Assembly (NCBI GenBank): GCA_000299095.1
Contig: CP003809.1
Location: 744,001-808,000, forward strand
Source of the DNA: an alpha proteobacterium HIMB5
GTDB taxonomy: Bacteria > Pseudomonadota > Alphaproteobacteria > Pelagibacterales > Pelagibacteraceae
Length of the DNA stretch: 64,000 nucleotides
Direction: 5' to 3'
The notes under the pieces were generated by a model. It saw only the letters and a program-made list of their open reading frames with translations, searched no databases and was not told the DNA's origin. A program made the translations under genes and the position numbers. This document shows, one piece after another, positions 54,230 to 63,405 of the stretch. Numbering within the stretch: the stretch's first letter is position 1; each line of letters opens with the position of its first letter.

Positions 54230-54286
54230 TATAAAATAATTCTATGTCAACAATCTAACTATATAATTTTTATTTAAAATAATTTT

Positions 54287-54748
54287 TTAATGTGGGGCTC
54301 TAAACTTCGTATGACAAGATTTACAATTTGCCCACATAAGTTTTCCTATAGATCCTTTAATATCATCAGTAGTTTCAATAATTGAAGCCAATTCGATCAT
54401 ATCGTTTGAAGATTTAGTCATCAGAGCATTAAACTCATCTTTGTTTTCCCAAATTGACGGTAAAGACTCTGTTTTAAAACCCTCTTTTGTATTTTCAGGA
54501 AAATATTCTAATAAACTTTTGTAATTTTCGCTCATCTCTTTCATTAATTCTTTAGCTTCATCAAAATCACCATTAGATGCAAGAGATTGTACTTTTTTTG
54601 CAGTGTTGTAATTTTTACTGAAAATTGCTTTTCTTCCTTTAATTATTTCCTCTACTGATAGCTCAGAATAAGCTGGAACAGTTAAAGTTATTAAAAAACT
54701 AAATAACAAAATATTTTTAAAAAGTAATTTAATATGTTTTAATTTCAT
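54287..54748 (-). CDS. Cytochrome c' family (class II c-type cytochrome)
   Basis: A 153-residue protein with a signal peptide (to about AYS28), a four-helix-bundle body, and the C-terminal haem motif WANCKSCHTKFR (Cys142, Cys145, His146), which is the position typical of cytochrome c' / c-556. It is periplasmic and may bind NO or shuttle electrons. Its start codon directly abuts that of the divergent cytochrome b561 gene (CATATG), a pairing also common in other proteobacteria where the two probably exchange electrons. Confidence 0.9.
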   Translation of the reverse strand: MKLKHIKLLFKNILLFSFLITLTVPAYSELSVEEIIKGRKAIFSKNYNTAKKVQSLASNGDFDEAKELMKEMSENYKSLLEYFPENTKEGFKTESLPSIWENKDEFNALMTKSSNDMIELASIIETTDDIKGSIGKLMWANCKSCHTKFRAPH

Positions 54749-55276
54749 ATGAGGATATTTAATACTATATCGGAATACGGTATTATTTCAAAATCATTTC
54801 ATTGGATAACAGCTATTTTGTTATTTTTACAAATCCCAGCAGGTTTTTATTTGGTTGGACTTGATTTTGGTGAAACAAGAATAACTGTAGAAAATTATCA
54901 TGTTATAGGTGGAATTTTAATATTTTATATTACAATTTTAAGATTAATTTATAAAATTTTTAATCCAACTCCTTCATTAAATATCAGTCTTTTCCCAGGT
55001 CAAAAATTAATTGCAAAGTTAAATCACATTTTTTTATATTTAACAATTTTTACAATTACAATTTCAGGAGCTTTAAAAAAACTTTTGGGAGGTGAAAAAC
55101 TAAATATTTTCATAAGTAAAATTAAAATTAAAAGTAATTTTGAGCTTGCTGAAATATTTTATGAAGTTCACATATTTGCAAATTACACATTAATAGCTTT
55201 AATTTCTTTACACATATTTGCTGTAATTATTCATAAAATTGTTTTTAAAGAAAATATCTTAAAAAAAATTACTTAA
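54749..55276 (+). CDS. Cytochrome b561 family membrane protein
   Basis: A 175-residue, four-helix b-type cytochrome. Candidate haem ligands are His in SKSFHWITA (helix 1), NYHVIGG (helix 2), YEVHIFANY (helix 3) and SLHIFAVIIH (helix 4), matching the bacterial cytochrome b561 / Ni-Fe hydrogenase b-type pattern. It may connect the quinone pool to the adjacent periplasmic cytochrome c'. Its 3' end overlaps the convergent methyltransferase by 8 bp. Confidence 0.9.
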   Translation: MRIFNTISEYGIISKSFHWITAILLFLQIPAGFYLVGLDFGETRITVENYHVIGGILIFYITILRLIYKIFNPTPSLNISLFPGQKLIAKLNHIFLYLTIFTITISGALKKLLGGEKLNIFISKIKIKSNFELAEIFYEVHIFANYTLIALISLHIFAVIIHKIVFKENILKKIT

Positions 55277-55985
55277 CCTTATTAATTATCAAGCAATTGA
55301 GTGAATCTATAAAGCTTAATATTTTAGGATAATTAAAATTAATTTCATTAATTCCCTTATTTAATTCTTCTTTCTTAAAATCAAGAAGAACTGAGATATA
55401 TTTTTGTTTAATCATATCTAAATATAAGCTTCGATTAATTTTTACTTTAAAATTAAAAATTTTAATTTTTGTATTTTTATAATTTCTTAATATTTTTTTT
55501 TTTATAACTAAGTCTTTTTTTAAAGATTGGATTAATCTTTTTTCCATTTTTGGAAAAGTTGGAATTTGGGTTCGTTTTTCATTAATAGAAAAAATCATAA
55601 GTTTTCCATCATCATTCAATGCATTCTTGCAATATTTTATTAATCTTAGAATATCTTTTAATGGAAAAAAATGAATTGTTTGTTTTATTATTATTAAATC
55701 AAATTTTCTTTTATTGTTTACTAAAAATTTGAAAGTATCAATCTTTTTAAAGATAATATTTTTATCTTTATCTTTATGACTAACAGGATCAATACCAATT
55801 GGTTTATTTTTTAATTTTACTTTAGTTTTTATTTTTCCTAAAATCTTACCTCTACCACAACCTATATCTAAAATACTTGAGTCTCTATTTAGCTTTTTAT
55901 TTTTTATCAAAAATTTAATGAAACTATCAATATATTCTTTTGAAGAGAGCCATGTTTTATTATCCCAATTTTTTAAGTGAGGCAT
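55269..55985 (-). CDS. Class I SAM-dependent methyltransferase
   Basis: A 238-residue protein with the SAM-binding motif I SILDIGCGRGKILG (about 40-53), an acidic residue after strand 2 (GIDP) and motif IV FDLIIIKQTIHF. The rest is Lys- and Ile-rich, without domains that reveal the acceptor. Substrate unknown. It overlaps the cytochrome b561 gene tail to tail and is divergent from the frameshifted glycohydrolase gene. Confidence 0.82.
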   Translation of the reverse strand: MPHLKNWDNKTWLSSKEYIDSFIKFLIKNKKLNRDSSILDIGCGRGKILGKIKTKVKLKNKPIGIDPVSHKDKDKNIIFKKIDTFKFLVNNKRKFDLIIIKQTIHFFPLKDILRLIKYCKNALNDDGKLMIFSINEKRTQIPTFPKMEKRLIQSLKKDLVIKKKILRNYKNTKIKIFNFKVKINRSLYLDMIKQKYISVLLDFKKEELNKGINEINFNYPKILSFIDSLNCLIINKVK

Positions 55986-56036
55986 AATTTAATTTTAATT
56001 AATTTTATTTTAATTTAAATAAAGTATTACTTATTT

Positions 56037-56989
56037 ATGCTAAACAAACTTCACATTTTTTTAGGAGCTACTGTTGCTGATGCAGCAGCAAGACCACTAC
56101 ATTGGGTATATGATGAAAAGAAATTAAAATCTTATTTAAAAAATAAAAAAAAATAGCTTTTTTAAAAACTAACAAGTGTCCTTTTTATTCAATAAATACT
56201 GGTGAAGTATCTGGTTATAATGATGTAGGACAAGTAATGTTTAAAACTCTTATAAGCGTTAAAGACCAGAAAACATTAATTAACAATTTTAAAAAAAACA
56301 TAATTAAAAATTTTGGACCAGGATCAAATTATTGGAAAAATTTGAAATTTAGAAAAAAATATAAAAAAATTAAATGGAAAAAACCAATTAAAGGTCCTTG
56401 GATCCATCAAAATATAATGGAGACAATTAAAAATATAAAATTAAAAAAGAAATTCACTGGTGGTAAAAAAGTAAACGAGTCAGATGGTTTTTGTGCAACT
56501 TTACCTTATTATCTACAAAATCAATCTCTCAATAAGAGTAAATTAATTATAAAGACTGTTGCAAATAAAAAGTTAAGTGAACTATTTGCTTTGGCTAAAT
56601 TTGAAATAATTAATTTTGCTGATCAAAAACATAAAGATCCAGTTAATTCTTTTTTAAAAAAATACAAAAATAGTAAATATTTTAAGGATGTTATTGAAAA
56701 TATTTTAAAAGTTAAAAAAGAAAAAAATAATCCTCACACTTTTGTTGTAAAAAAATTTGGTAAAGCTTGCAGTTATCCTGGCACATTTAATGGATCAATT
56801 CATGCTATCATCACTTCAACTAATTTCAAAAGTGCAATAAATAAAACTATAAAAGCAGGTGGATGTAATTGTTCTAGAGCAAACTTTGTTGGGGCTTATT
56901 TTGCAGCTTTAAAAGGAATTAATGGTATTCCAAAAGATTGGATCTCAAAGACAAGGCCTGCAAAAAATATTTTAAGATACATTTCTTAA
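56037..56989 (+). pseudogene. ADP-ribosylglycohydrolase-like (J1-crystallin type) gene interrupted by a frameshift in an A9 tract
   Basis: From ATG 56037 the frame gives MLNKLHIFLGATVADAAARP then LHWVYDEKKLKSYLKNKKK and hits TAG at 56154-56156, right after nine A (56145-56153). Reading on in the -1 frame gives an unbroken protein (KIAFLKTNKCPFYSINTGEV, then GYNDVGQ) through 56987. The C-terminal GGCNCSRANFVGAYFAALKG and IPKDWISKT is the family signature, in the divergent J1-crystallin-like version lacking the metal-binding Asp pair. One extra A would restore a protein of about 317 residues. It may be a true mutation, a phase-variable tract, programmed slippage or a sequencing/assembly indel. 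The downstream part alone begins at ATG 56237. Confidence 0.75.
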
Positions 56990-58299
56990 TGCAAGATCCA
57001 TCAATTAAATACATACTCAAACTTTCAATCCCAATTTTTATTGCAAATTTAGCCATACCAATGGTTGGTATTATTGATACTGCTTTAATGGGAAACTTGG
57101 GAAATCTATCTTACTTATCTGCAACTTCAGTTGCTGCAAATTTATTTTCCATGATTTTTTGGAGCTTTGGCTTTTTAAGAATGGGAACTGTAGGAATGGT
57201 TTCACAAGCGAATGGTAAAGAGAATTATGAAGAGATTATTAATATTGTGTTAAGAAACTTGTTATTTGTTCTTATAATCTCAATAATATTAATAGCAGTT
57301 CAAAACTATATTTTATATTTAAGCTTACAAGTGTTTGAGTTATCTAAGTCGACACAAGAACTATACAAAGAGTATTTTAATATTAGAATTTACTCTGCTC
57401 CGGGAGAATTAACACTTTATATAATTACAGGCTTATTTGTAGGTTTACAAAAAACCAAAATTTCTAGTATAGCGATTGGTTTTTTTTCCATTCTAAATAT
57501 TATTTTAAGTATAATTTTAGTAACAAAATATGATCTAAATATTAAAGGTGTTGCTTATGGAACTTTATTTTCAGCTTTAATAACCTCTTCAATTTTTTTA
57601 ATCTATACTCTCTTTTTTTTAAATAAATTATCAAAAATATCCTTAAATATTTCAGAAATTTTAAGCGTTAGAAAACTTAATAATATATTCAATATTAATT
57701 TTAATATTTTTATAAGAACAATTCTTCTGACTTTTTCATTTTTGTGGTTTACATTTTTAGGTACAAAAATTGGAGAAGAATTTGTTGCTGCAAACACAAT
57801 ATTAATAAATTTAGTTTTTTTATCTGCATTTATTCTTGATGCTTATGCTTTCTCTACTGAGGGAATGGTTGGTTATTCTCTTGGAAAAAATAATTTATCC
57901 TTATTTAAAAAAATCCTTAAAAATTCATTTATTTTAAGTTCAATAACTGGATTAATAATTTCAATTTTTTATTTTTTATTCAGTAATTATGCAATTTCAT
58001 TAATGTCTGACATTGAAGAAGTTAAACAACTAAGTTCTACATTTATAGTTTGGTTAATTATTTTACCATTCATTGCATCCTTCTGTTATCAATTTGACGG
58101 TATTTTTATTGGTGCATCTCAAACAAAAGAATTGAGAAATGCTATGATATTTTCTGTATTGTGTTATTTAATTATTTCAATTTTATTAACAAAATATTTC
58201 TCAAATACTGGAGTTTGGATTTCACTATGTATGTTTATGATTTTAAGAGCTTTGTCTTTATTTTATTATCTAAAAAATATAATTAGCAGATTTAATTAA
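56989..58299 (+). CDS. MATE-family efflux transporter
   Basis: A 436-residue protein with about 12 membrane helices and two MATE halves (SIPIFIANLAIPMVGIIDTALMGNLG at the start; FWSFGFLRMGTVGMVSQANG and APGELTLYIITGLFVGLQ internally), of the DinF branch. I start it at 56989, where the ATG overlaps the previous stop (TAATG); a longer frame from 56938 would overlap the coding end of the glycohydrolase. It exports organic cations or drugs with Na+ or H+; the substrate is unknown. Confidence 0.92.
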   Translation: MQDPSIKYILKLSIPIFIANLAIPMVGIIDTALMGNLGNLSYLSATSVAANLFSMIFWSFGFLRMGTVGMVSQANGKENYEEIINIVLRNLLFVLIISIILIAVQNYILYLSLQVFELSKSTQELYKEYFNIRIYSAPGELTLYIITGLFVGLQKTKISSIAIGFFSILNIILSIILVTKYDLNIKGVAYGTLFSALITSSIFLIYTLFFLNKLSKISLNISEILSVRKLNNIFNINFNIFIRTILLTFSFLWFTFLGTKIGEEFVAANTILINLVFLSAFILDAYAFSTEGMVGYSLGKNNLSLFKKILKNSFILSSITGLIISIFYFLFSNYAISLMSDIEEVKQLSSTFIVWLIILPFIASFCYQFDGIFIGASQTKELRNAMIFSVLCYLIISILLTKYFSNTGVWISLCMFMILRALSLFYYLKNIISRFN

Positions 58300-58730
58300 T
58301 GACAAGCTAATCCATATTTTTTTAGTCTCCAATAATTGTAAGGCCATGGAGTAATAAAACCAACAAGCAACATTATTGGTACAATCCACCATGTCAACAT
58401 AGCACCACCTGTTAAAATATAATCAGTAAGATTCATTGCAACTTCCATACTAATCATTGAAATTAAACTCATGCCTGCTGCAGTTTTAAGTGCGTTGGAT
58501 AGACTAAAGTTTTGCAGCATTAAAATTATTGTCTCTAAAATTATACTTGTAATTAAACCATTTATTATTGCTAGGATCATTATTCCCAATACTGGAAAAG
58601 GAATTTGTGAAAGCTGAAAAAATAAAATAGTTCCAAAATCACCTATTGCACACCCAAGTACACACCAAGCTGTGTTTTTAGCACTCAATTTCCATGTGTT
58701 TTTACAATTCCAATTTATTGTCTGAGACAT
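58296..58730 (-). CDS. DUF4396-like integral membrane protein
   Basis: A 144-residue membrane protein with four hydrophobic segments, ending in WWIVPIMLLVGFITPWPYNYWRLKKYGLACH. The MEVAMNLTDYILTGG and PWPYNYWRLKKYGxACH blocks are what I recall for DUF4396 proteins. The many conserved His, Met and Cys suggest possible metal contact, but function is unknown. It overlaps the MATE stop by 4 bp and is divergent from the persulfide-dioxygenase-like gene. Confidence 0.75.
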   Translation of the reverse strand: MSQTINWNCKNTWKLSAKNTAWCVLGCAIGDFGTILFFQLSQIPFPVLGIMILAIINGLITSIILETIILMLQNFSLSNALKTAAGMSLISMISMEVAMNLTDYILTGGAMLTWWIVPIMLLVGFITPWPYNYWRLKKYGLACH

Positions 58731-58781
58731 GTGATAATAAATAGTAATTATTCTGAGCTTTTAAATGTGATAAAATATCGG

Positions 58782-59462
58782 ATGATTTTCAAACAATTAT
58801 TTGATCAAAAATCATTTACCTATACTTATCTCATCTCATCCGGCAAAGGCAGAGAGGCTTTAATTATTGATCCAGTAATTGAAAATGTTGATGAATATAT
58901 AAATATTTTAACAGAATTAGATTTAAAACTTGTTAAAGTTATTGATACCCACATTCATGCTGATCATGTTACTGGTGCTGGCACTCTTAAAAATAAGACA
59001 AATTGCTCAACATTAATGGGAGAAAATACCCCAGCTGAAACTGTAGAGATAAAAGTAAAAGATGGAGAAAACATAAAACTTGATCAATTAAATTTAAAAT
59101 CAATATATACACCAGGACATACATCAGACAGTTATAGTTTTTTGATGGATAATTTTTTATTTACTGGAGATACACTCTTAATAAATGGAACTGGTAGAAC
59201 TGATTTTCAAAATGGAAACTCAAAAGATGCTTATAATTCTTTATTTAAAAAATTACTAACCCTGCCAGATGATACTATTGTCTATCCTGGACATGATTAT
59301 AATGGAAAGACAAAAAGTACAATTTCAAATGAAAAAAAATATAATCCAAGGTTGCAAGTAAAAAGTGCTGAAGAATATGCAGAGATAATGGATAATTTAA
59401 ATTTAAAAAAGCCTGATGAAATTGATTCAAATATTTCAAGTAACCTTAAACTTGGAATTTAA
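58782..59462 (+). CDS. Metallo-beta-lactamase-fold persulfide dioxygenase-like protein (ETHE1/Blh type)
   Basis: I start it at ATG 58782 (226 residues); the upstream GTG at 58731 would add 17 atypical residues. The metal motif THIHADH (56-62), the GHTSDSYSF and FTGDTLLINGTGRTDF blocks and PGHDYNG are those of ETHE1-like persulfide dioxygenases, which oxidise glutathione persulfide to sulfite, and less those of glyoxalase II. It suggests sulfide or persulfide handling. It is followed 12 bp later by a LysE-type exporter. Confidence 0.88.
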   Translation: MIFKQLFDQKSFTYTYLISSGKGREALIIDPVIENVDEYINILTELDLKLVKVIDTHIHADHVTGAGTLKNKTNCSTLMGENTPAETVEIKVKDGENIKLDQLNLKSIYTPGHTSDSYSFLMDNFLFTGDTLLINGTGRTDFQNGNSKDAYNSLFKKLLTLPDDTIVYPGHDYNGKTKSTISNEKKYNPRLQVKSAEEYAEIMDNLNLKKPDEIDSNISSNLKLGI

Positions 59463-59474
59463 ATTTTTTAATTA

Positions 59475-60077
59475 ATGTCTATATATATTTCTTTCATTAT
59501 AACTGTAATATTGTTTATGATAGTTCCTGGTCCTTCAGTATCTGTCATTGTTGCAAATACACTAAGATATAATTTAAGCGCAGGAGTTAAAACTGTTATT
59601 GGAACAGTCAGTGGAGCAGCATCAATGTTTATTATGTATGCATTTGGGTTTGATTTATTAAGTAAAAATTTTCAAACATTTTTAAATTTTGTACAATGGA
59701 TCGGAATACTCTTCCTGTTTTACATGGGTTTTGTAATGATAAGAGACTCAAAAAATTTAAATATTAAATTAGAAAATAAAGATAATACAAATTTTTACTT
59801 ACATGGGTTTTTAGTGCTTTGGTCTAATCCAAAAATGCTAGTTATGATGGCAAGTATCATTCCAGTTTTTTTAGATTTAAATCAAGATACTTTTAATCAA
59901 GTAATAATATTGGGAATAATTTTTTGTACTTTAGGTTTAATATCTGACTTAATATATGCCTATTTAGTGAACTATATTAAAGAAAATTTTTTCAAGAAAG
60001 ATTTGTCTTTAATTGGAAAGTTTTCGGGAACTTTTTTAATCTTAGGGTCTTTTTGGCTTTTAAGTTTAAGGTTATAA
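59475..60077 (+). CDS. LysE/RhtB family exporter
   Basis: A 200-residue, six-helix protein with the RhtB/LysE signature near the N-terminus (VPGPSVSVIVANTLRYNLSAGVKTVIGTVSGA) and LVLWSNPKMLVMMASIIPVF in the second half. Family members export amino acids such as lysine, threonine or homoserine. Substrate unknown. Its 3' end overlaps the convergent thioredoxin-like gene by 6 bp. Confidence 0.9.
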   Translation: MSIYISFIITVILFMIVPGPSVSVIVANTLRYNLSAGVKTVIGTVSGAASMFIMYAFGFDLLSKNFQTFLNFVQWIGILFLFYMGFVMIRDSKNLNIKLENKDNTNFYLHGFLVLWSNPKMLVMMASIIPVFLDLNQDTFNQVIILGIIFCTLGLISDLIYAYLVNYIKENFFKKDLSLIGKFSGTFLILGSFWLLSLRL

Positions 60078-60440
60078 AACCGATTTAATAATTGAATAGA
60101 TTTTATCTTTCTCGATTTGACCGATAGATCTATGAACTTCCTCATTATTTTTAAAAATCAAAAGTGTTGTTTGATATTGTATATCAAACATTTGTGCGAT
60201 TTCTTTTATTGTTACATCAAATTTAAAGTATTCAATATTATCGAAATCATTTTTAGCTTTATCTAAAATTTTCATTTGACTAGCGCAAGATGTACAATAA
60301 TTAATCCAAGAACTAACTATTACAACTTTACCGTCTGCTTGAGCTTTATCAAATAATTCTTTTTTAAAAGTTGTTTCTTTAGCAATTGAGCTGCTGTTAA
60401 AAACAAATAGACAAAAAATAAATACAAAAATTTTTTTCAT
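60072..60440 (-). CDS. Periplasmic thioredoxin-like protein
   Basis: A 122-residue protein with a signal peptide (KKIFVFIFCLFVFNSSSIA) and a thioredoxin fold: VVIVSSWINYCTSCASQMKIL with a C-x-x-C site (CTSC; the resolving Cys precedes Ala), followed by the cis-Pro position replaced by Thr (YQTTLLIF). It resembles the C-terminal DsbD domain and TlpA-like proteins. A disulfide reductase or redox role in the periplasm is likely; the lack of cis-Pro is unusual. Confidence 0.8.
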   Translation of the reverse strand: MKKIFVFIFCLFVFNSSSIAKETTFKKELFDKAQADGKVVIVSSWINYCTSCASQMKILDKAKNDFDNIEYFKFDVTIKEIAQMFDIQYQTTLLIFKNNEEVHRSIGQIEKDKIYSIIKSVL

Positions 60441-60482
60441 ATAATCTTATATAATAAAAAATGTAGCTAGACTAGATGAACC

Positions 60483-61301
60483 CTAACATTTTTTATCAAT
60501 TTTATCCTCTTCTTTGCAATCTTTCACTTCTTCTTTTTTAACTTCTTCTTTTTTAACTTCTTCTTTTTTCTTAATTTCTTTTTTTAATTTTTGTTTATTT
60601 TCTTTATTATCTTTTAGGTTTTTACATTGTTCCAAATACTTATTATTTTCTTGCAAACATTCTTCTAAACTTTTTATAAGTTTATTTGCTTGTTTAGCTG
60701 CCTCTTTAATTTCTTCTTCTAAAAATTTCCATTTATCATCATCTTTGGATGAAAATTCTTCCAATTCTTTATCATCGAATAATTCTTTTAAATTTTCTAT
60801 TTCTTTTTTTGAAAGAGATTTTTCAAGTTTTTTAATTCTTTTTTGTTGAACTTGTTTTGATTTTTTCTTCTCTTTCTTTTTCTCGTTATAGTTACAAGTG
60901 GCATCAGCTGACATTGTCCACCAGCCATACTTAATATCTGGATACCATTTGCCTGTCTCTTTTGTGTCTAGTAAATCAAGAGTTTTTGCTTGTTTACCAT
61001 TGGCAGTTTTAGGTTGAGCCATGTTCGTACTAAATTTTATTTTTTTTAAAAAATTTGTTGTTAAATTTTCACAATTAAATTGCACCTTATAAAGAGTGGA
61101 ATTGTAAATCTTATCAAACGTTTTAAAATAGTCGGCTATAACCCAAGTTTCTAAAATATTATTTCTTTTTTTTTCTATTTTTGTTGAATGAAATATCTTG
61201 GCTCCATAAGAGGTTGTTACTAGTTTCCATTCATAAGTCCTTGCTTGAACCTCTAAGTTTAAAAAGACTGTAAACAGGATTGTAAATAATATTTTTTTCA
61301 T
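60483..61301 (-). CDS. Secreted protein with adhesin-E-like N-terminus and Lys/Glu coiled-coil tail
   Basis: A 272-residue protein: signal peptide (to about residue 20), then about 125 residues resembling surface-adhesin-E-type domains (YEWKLVTTSYGAKIFH.., KVQFNCENLTTNF.., SADATCNYN, with a Cys pair), then about 130 residues of Lys/Glu-rich coiled coil, ending in three KKEEV repeats and two Cys (CKEE .. KKC). The resemblance to the adhesin-E family is by pattern. Function unknown; it may sit at the outer envelope. Confidence 0.65.
   Translation of the reverse strand: MKKILFTILFTVFLNLEVQARTYEWKLVTTSYGAKIFHSTKIEKKRNNILETWVIADYFKTFDKIYNSTLYKVQFNCENLTTNFLKKIKFSTNMAQPKTANGKQAKTLDLLDTKETGKWYPDIKYGWWTMSADATCNYNEKKKEKKKSKQVQQKRIKKLEKSLSKKEIENLKELFDDKELEEFSSKDDDKWKFLEEEIKEAAKQANKLIKSLEECLQENNKYLEQCKNLKDNKENKQKLKKEIKKKEEVKKEEVKKEEVKDCKEEDKIDKKC
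60526..60570 (-). repeat. Three tandem 15-bp coding repeats (KKEEV)
   Basis: The unit ACTTCTTCTTTTTTA occurs three times without a gap (third copy with one change) within the 3' part of the secreted coiled-coil gene, coding KKEEV on the minus strand. A 15-bp unit keeps the frame if copy number changes. Confidence 0.9.
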
Positions 61302-61331
61302 TGAACTTTAAATACCAAAATTTATTTTCTT

Positions 61332-61640
61332 TTAAACAAAAATAATTAACCAATATGCTGCTAAGCCTGAAATTATTGTTGCAATAATGTTTTTGCTCAA
61401 AATTCCTATGATAACTGCAACTATTGATGCATAAATCTTTGGGTTATTTTCTAAATCAAAAGTCCCAGTTTCATCTAAAAATATTGCTGGAAATATAATT
61501 GCAGGAAATATAGCTGAAGGCACATATGCTAAAATTTGTCTAACTACTGGATTCATTTTGCTCGCATCTAAATAATTTAGAGATAAAAATTTTGATAAAA
61601 AATTTAAAATTCCTGTAGCAATCATTCCCACCCAAATCAT
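61332..61640 (-). CDS. azlD: AzlD-family branched-chain amino acid exporter subunit
   Basis: A 102-residue membrane protein with three to four helices (AzlD type: LNYLDASKMNPVVRQILAYVPSAIFPAIIFPAIF). It works with AzlC, whose gene ends within its start (ATGA overlap). In characterised pairs they export branched-chain amino acids or analogues. Confidence 0.88.
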   Translation of the reverse strand: MIWVGMIATGILNFLSKFLSLNYLDASKMNPVVRQILAYVPSAIFPAIIFPAIFLDETGTFDLENNPKIYASIVAVIIGILSKNIIATIISGLAAYWLIIFV

Positions 61641-62335
61641 GAATTATTTCCTTTTTTAAATTTAATAATTAAGAAACCGACAAATAATGCAATAAGACTA
61701 GATAAGATAATGTAAGATTTTAAAGGTGCATTAAATAATACTAGAGACAAAATTCCTGACACTAAAATAACGATAAGATGATCAAATTTTCTAAAATAAT
61801 TTACGAGTAATGCAATGAATGTAAGTGGAATTGTATAGGCTAAACCTAGCTCATCTGGAACTATAGATCCTAAAAAAATTCCTAATAAAGTTGAAATTTG
61901 CCAGATAGACCAAAGTGTGAAGCCAGACCCTAAAAGATAATAATGTTTTAAACGATTATTCTCATTTGCTCTAAAATAAGTATTTGATACTGCAAATGCT
62001 TGATCGGTTAACAAGTATGACAATATAATTTTCCATCCCATTGGAAGTTTATTTAAATACTCACTAAAAATTGCGCCGTACAAAAAGTGTCTAGAATTAA
62101 CAACAAATGCAGATGAAACTGCAATAATTTGTGAAGCTCCGCCAGATAACAATTGTAAAAAAACTATTTGAGACGCCCCTCCAAAAATAACAAATGAAGT
62201 TGCAAAAGTTTCTAAAACACTAAAGCCCAATTCAATCCCAATTGCACCAAGTATTATTCCAAAAGGAACTACAGGAATTAGCAAAGGTAGAATATTAACA
62301 GATCCTTTTAATGTAATTTTTAATTTTTCATTCAT
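61637..62335 (-). CDS. azlC: AzlC-family branched-chain amino acid exporter subunit
   Basis: I start at ATG 62335 (232 residues); a TTG at 62359 would extend it by 8 residues into the ATPase gene. AzlC motifs are present: LLIPVVPFGIILGAIGIELGFS, FGGASQIVFLQLLSGGA, VVNSRHFLYGAIFSEYL and LLTDQAFAVSNTYF. Integral membrane protein with about seven helices, paired with AzlD. It follows the iron-type ABC ATPase by 14 bp on the same strand, perhaps co-transcribed. Confidence 0.9.
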   Translation of the reverse strand: MNEKLKITLKGSVNILPLLIPVVPFGIILGAIGIELGFSVLETFATSFVIFGGASQIVFLQLLSGGASQIIAVSSAFVVNSRHFLYGAIFSEYLNKLPMGWKIILSYLLTDQAFAVSNTYFRANENNRLKHYYLLGSGFTLWSIWQISTLLGIFLGSIVPDELGLAYTIPLTFIALLVNYFRKFDHLIVILVSGILSLVLFNAPLKSYIILSSLIALFVGFLIIKFKKGNNS

Positions 62336-62349
62336 TTGTGAGACGTTTA

Positions 62350-63405
62350 CTAAAAGCAAACTATATGATCAATATGAATCGGTCTTTTGATACCAAATTT
62401 TTCATCAATTTCATGTTGATGAATGTGGTGTGAATGAACAAAAACAGGTATTAACATTTCACTAGGTGTTTTGAGAGTATAAATAAAGTTTGTGCCTCTA
62501 AATTTTCTATCAACAACTTCTAATTTTAAATTACTTTTATCATCATGTTCTAGATCTTCAGGTTGAAGAAGTAATTTTACCTCTGATCCTTTTGGATAAT
62601 GTTTAATAAAATTACCTTCTATAGTCCCTAGATCTTTATTTTCTAATGAGTTTTCACCTGTAACTTTTGCAGGAATTAATATTCCTCTATTTAAGAAATT
62701 AACTACTTCTACTGAATTTGGAAAATGATAAACATTGTAAGGATCGTCGTACTGTTTTAGTTGACCATTTAAAATAATCCCACATTTGCTTCCTAAGTAA
62801 AATGCCTCATAAGAGTCATGTGTAACAATTATAGTTGTTATTTTATACTCATTTAAAATCTGCTTTAACTTTACTTGAATTTCTTCTTTAAAACTTTGAT
62901 CAACATTTGAAAGTGGCTCATCTAATAATAAAAGATCTGGCATTGATAATAAAGATCTTGCTAAAGATGCCCTTTGAGCTTCTCCTGAACTTATTTGGTG
63001 AGGATATTTATTTACAATATGATCAAGATGTAAAAAATTTACTACATCATCAATTTTTAATTTTTTTTTACGTTTATTTCTTTCAGCACCAAAAGAAATA
63101 TTTTCTAAAACTGTATAGTGTGGAAATAATGAATTATCTTGAAAAGCTAAGGATATATTTCTTTTTTCAGGTTCAACATGTTTTTCTTTTGATGACAACA
63201 ACCTGTCATTAAGAACTATTTTACCTGAATTAATTTTTTCTAATCCTGCAATTGTTCTAAGAATTGTAGTTTTGCCAATACCAGATGGCCCAAGTAGACA
63301 AACAACATCTCCTTCATTTTCAATATTAAAAGAAACATTATTAACTTTGTTTTTATTGCTAGCTGCAAAAGTTACGTTTTCAATTTCTAAAAAACTTTTT
63401 TTCAT
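62350..63405 (-). CDS. fbpC: ABC transporter ATPase, FbpC/iron(III)-type
   Basis: A 351-residue ATPase: Walker A GPSGIGKTT, Q-loop AFQDNSLFPHY, signature SSGEAQR (a variant of LSGGQ), Walker B LLLLDEPLSNVD, switch His in VTHDSYEA and a C-terminal TOBE-like regulatory domain of about 110 residues. The length and the LLQPEDL segment match the ferric/spermidine-type (FbpC/PotA) ATPases. It is coupled to the upstream permease gene (TAATG). Iron(III) as substrate is inferred from the permease type. Confidence 0.88.
   Translation of the reverse strand: MKKSFLEIENVTFAASNKNKVNNVSFNIENEGDVVCLLGPSGIGKTTILRTIAGLEKINSGKIVLNDRLLSSKEKHVEPEKRNISLAFQDNSLFPHYTVLENISFGAERNKRKKKLKIDDVVNFLHLDHIVNKYPHQISSGEAQRASLARSLLSMPDLLLLDEPLSNVDQSFKEEIQVKLKQILNEYKITTIIVTHDSYEAFYLGSKCGIILNGQLKQYDDPYNVYHFPNSVEVVNFLNRGILIPAKVTGENSLENKDLGTIEGNFIKHYPKGSEVKLLLQPEDLEHDDKSNLKLEVVDRKFRGTNFIYTLKTPSEMLIPVFVHSHHIHQHEIDEKFGIKRPIHIDHIVCF

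Noticed and set aside
56938..56988. Longer N-terminus for the MATE exporter
   Set aside because: It overlaps the end of the glycohydrolase-like coding region; ATG 56989 overlaps its stop as TAATG and begins the conserved first segment.
58731..58781. GTG start for the persulfide-dioxygenase-like gene
   Set aside because: The extra 17 residues do not resemble the family, whose proteins start right at the MIFKQLFD-like strand; ATG 58782 fits.
60526..60570. Short tandem repeats as a possible recombination site
   Set aside because: They code KKEEV in a coiled-coil tail and are better explained as coding repeats.
62336..62359. TTG start for azlC
   Set aside because: An ATG at 62335 outside the ATPase gene gives the normal AzlC N-terminus.
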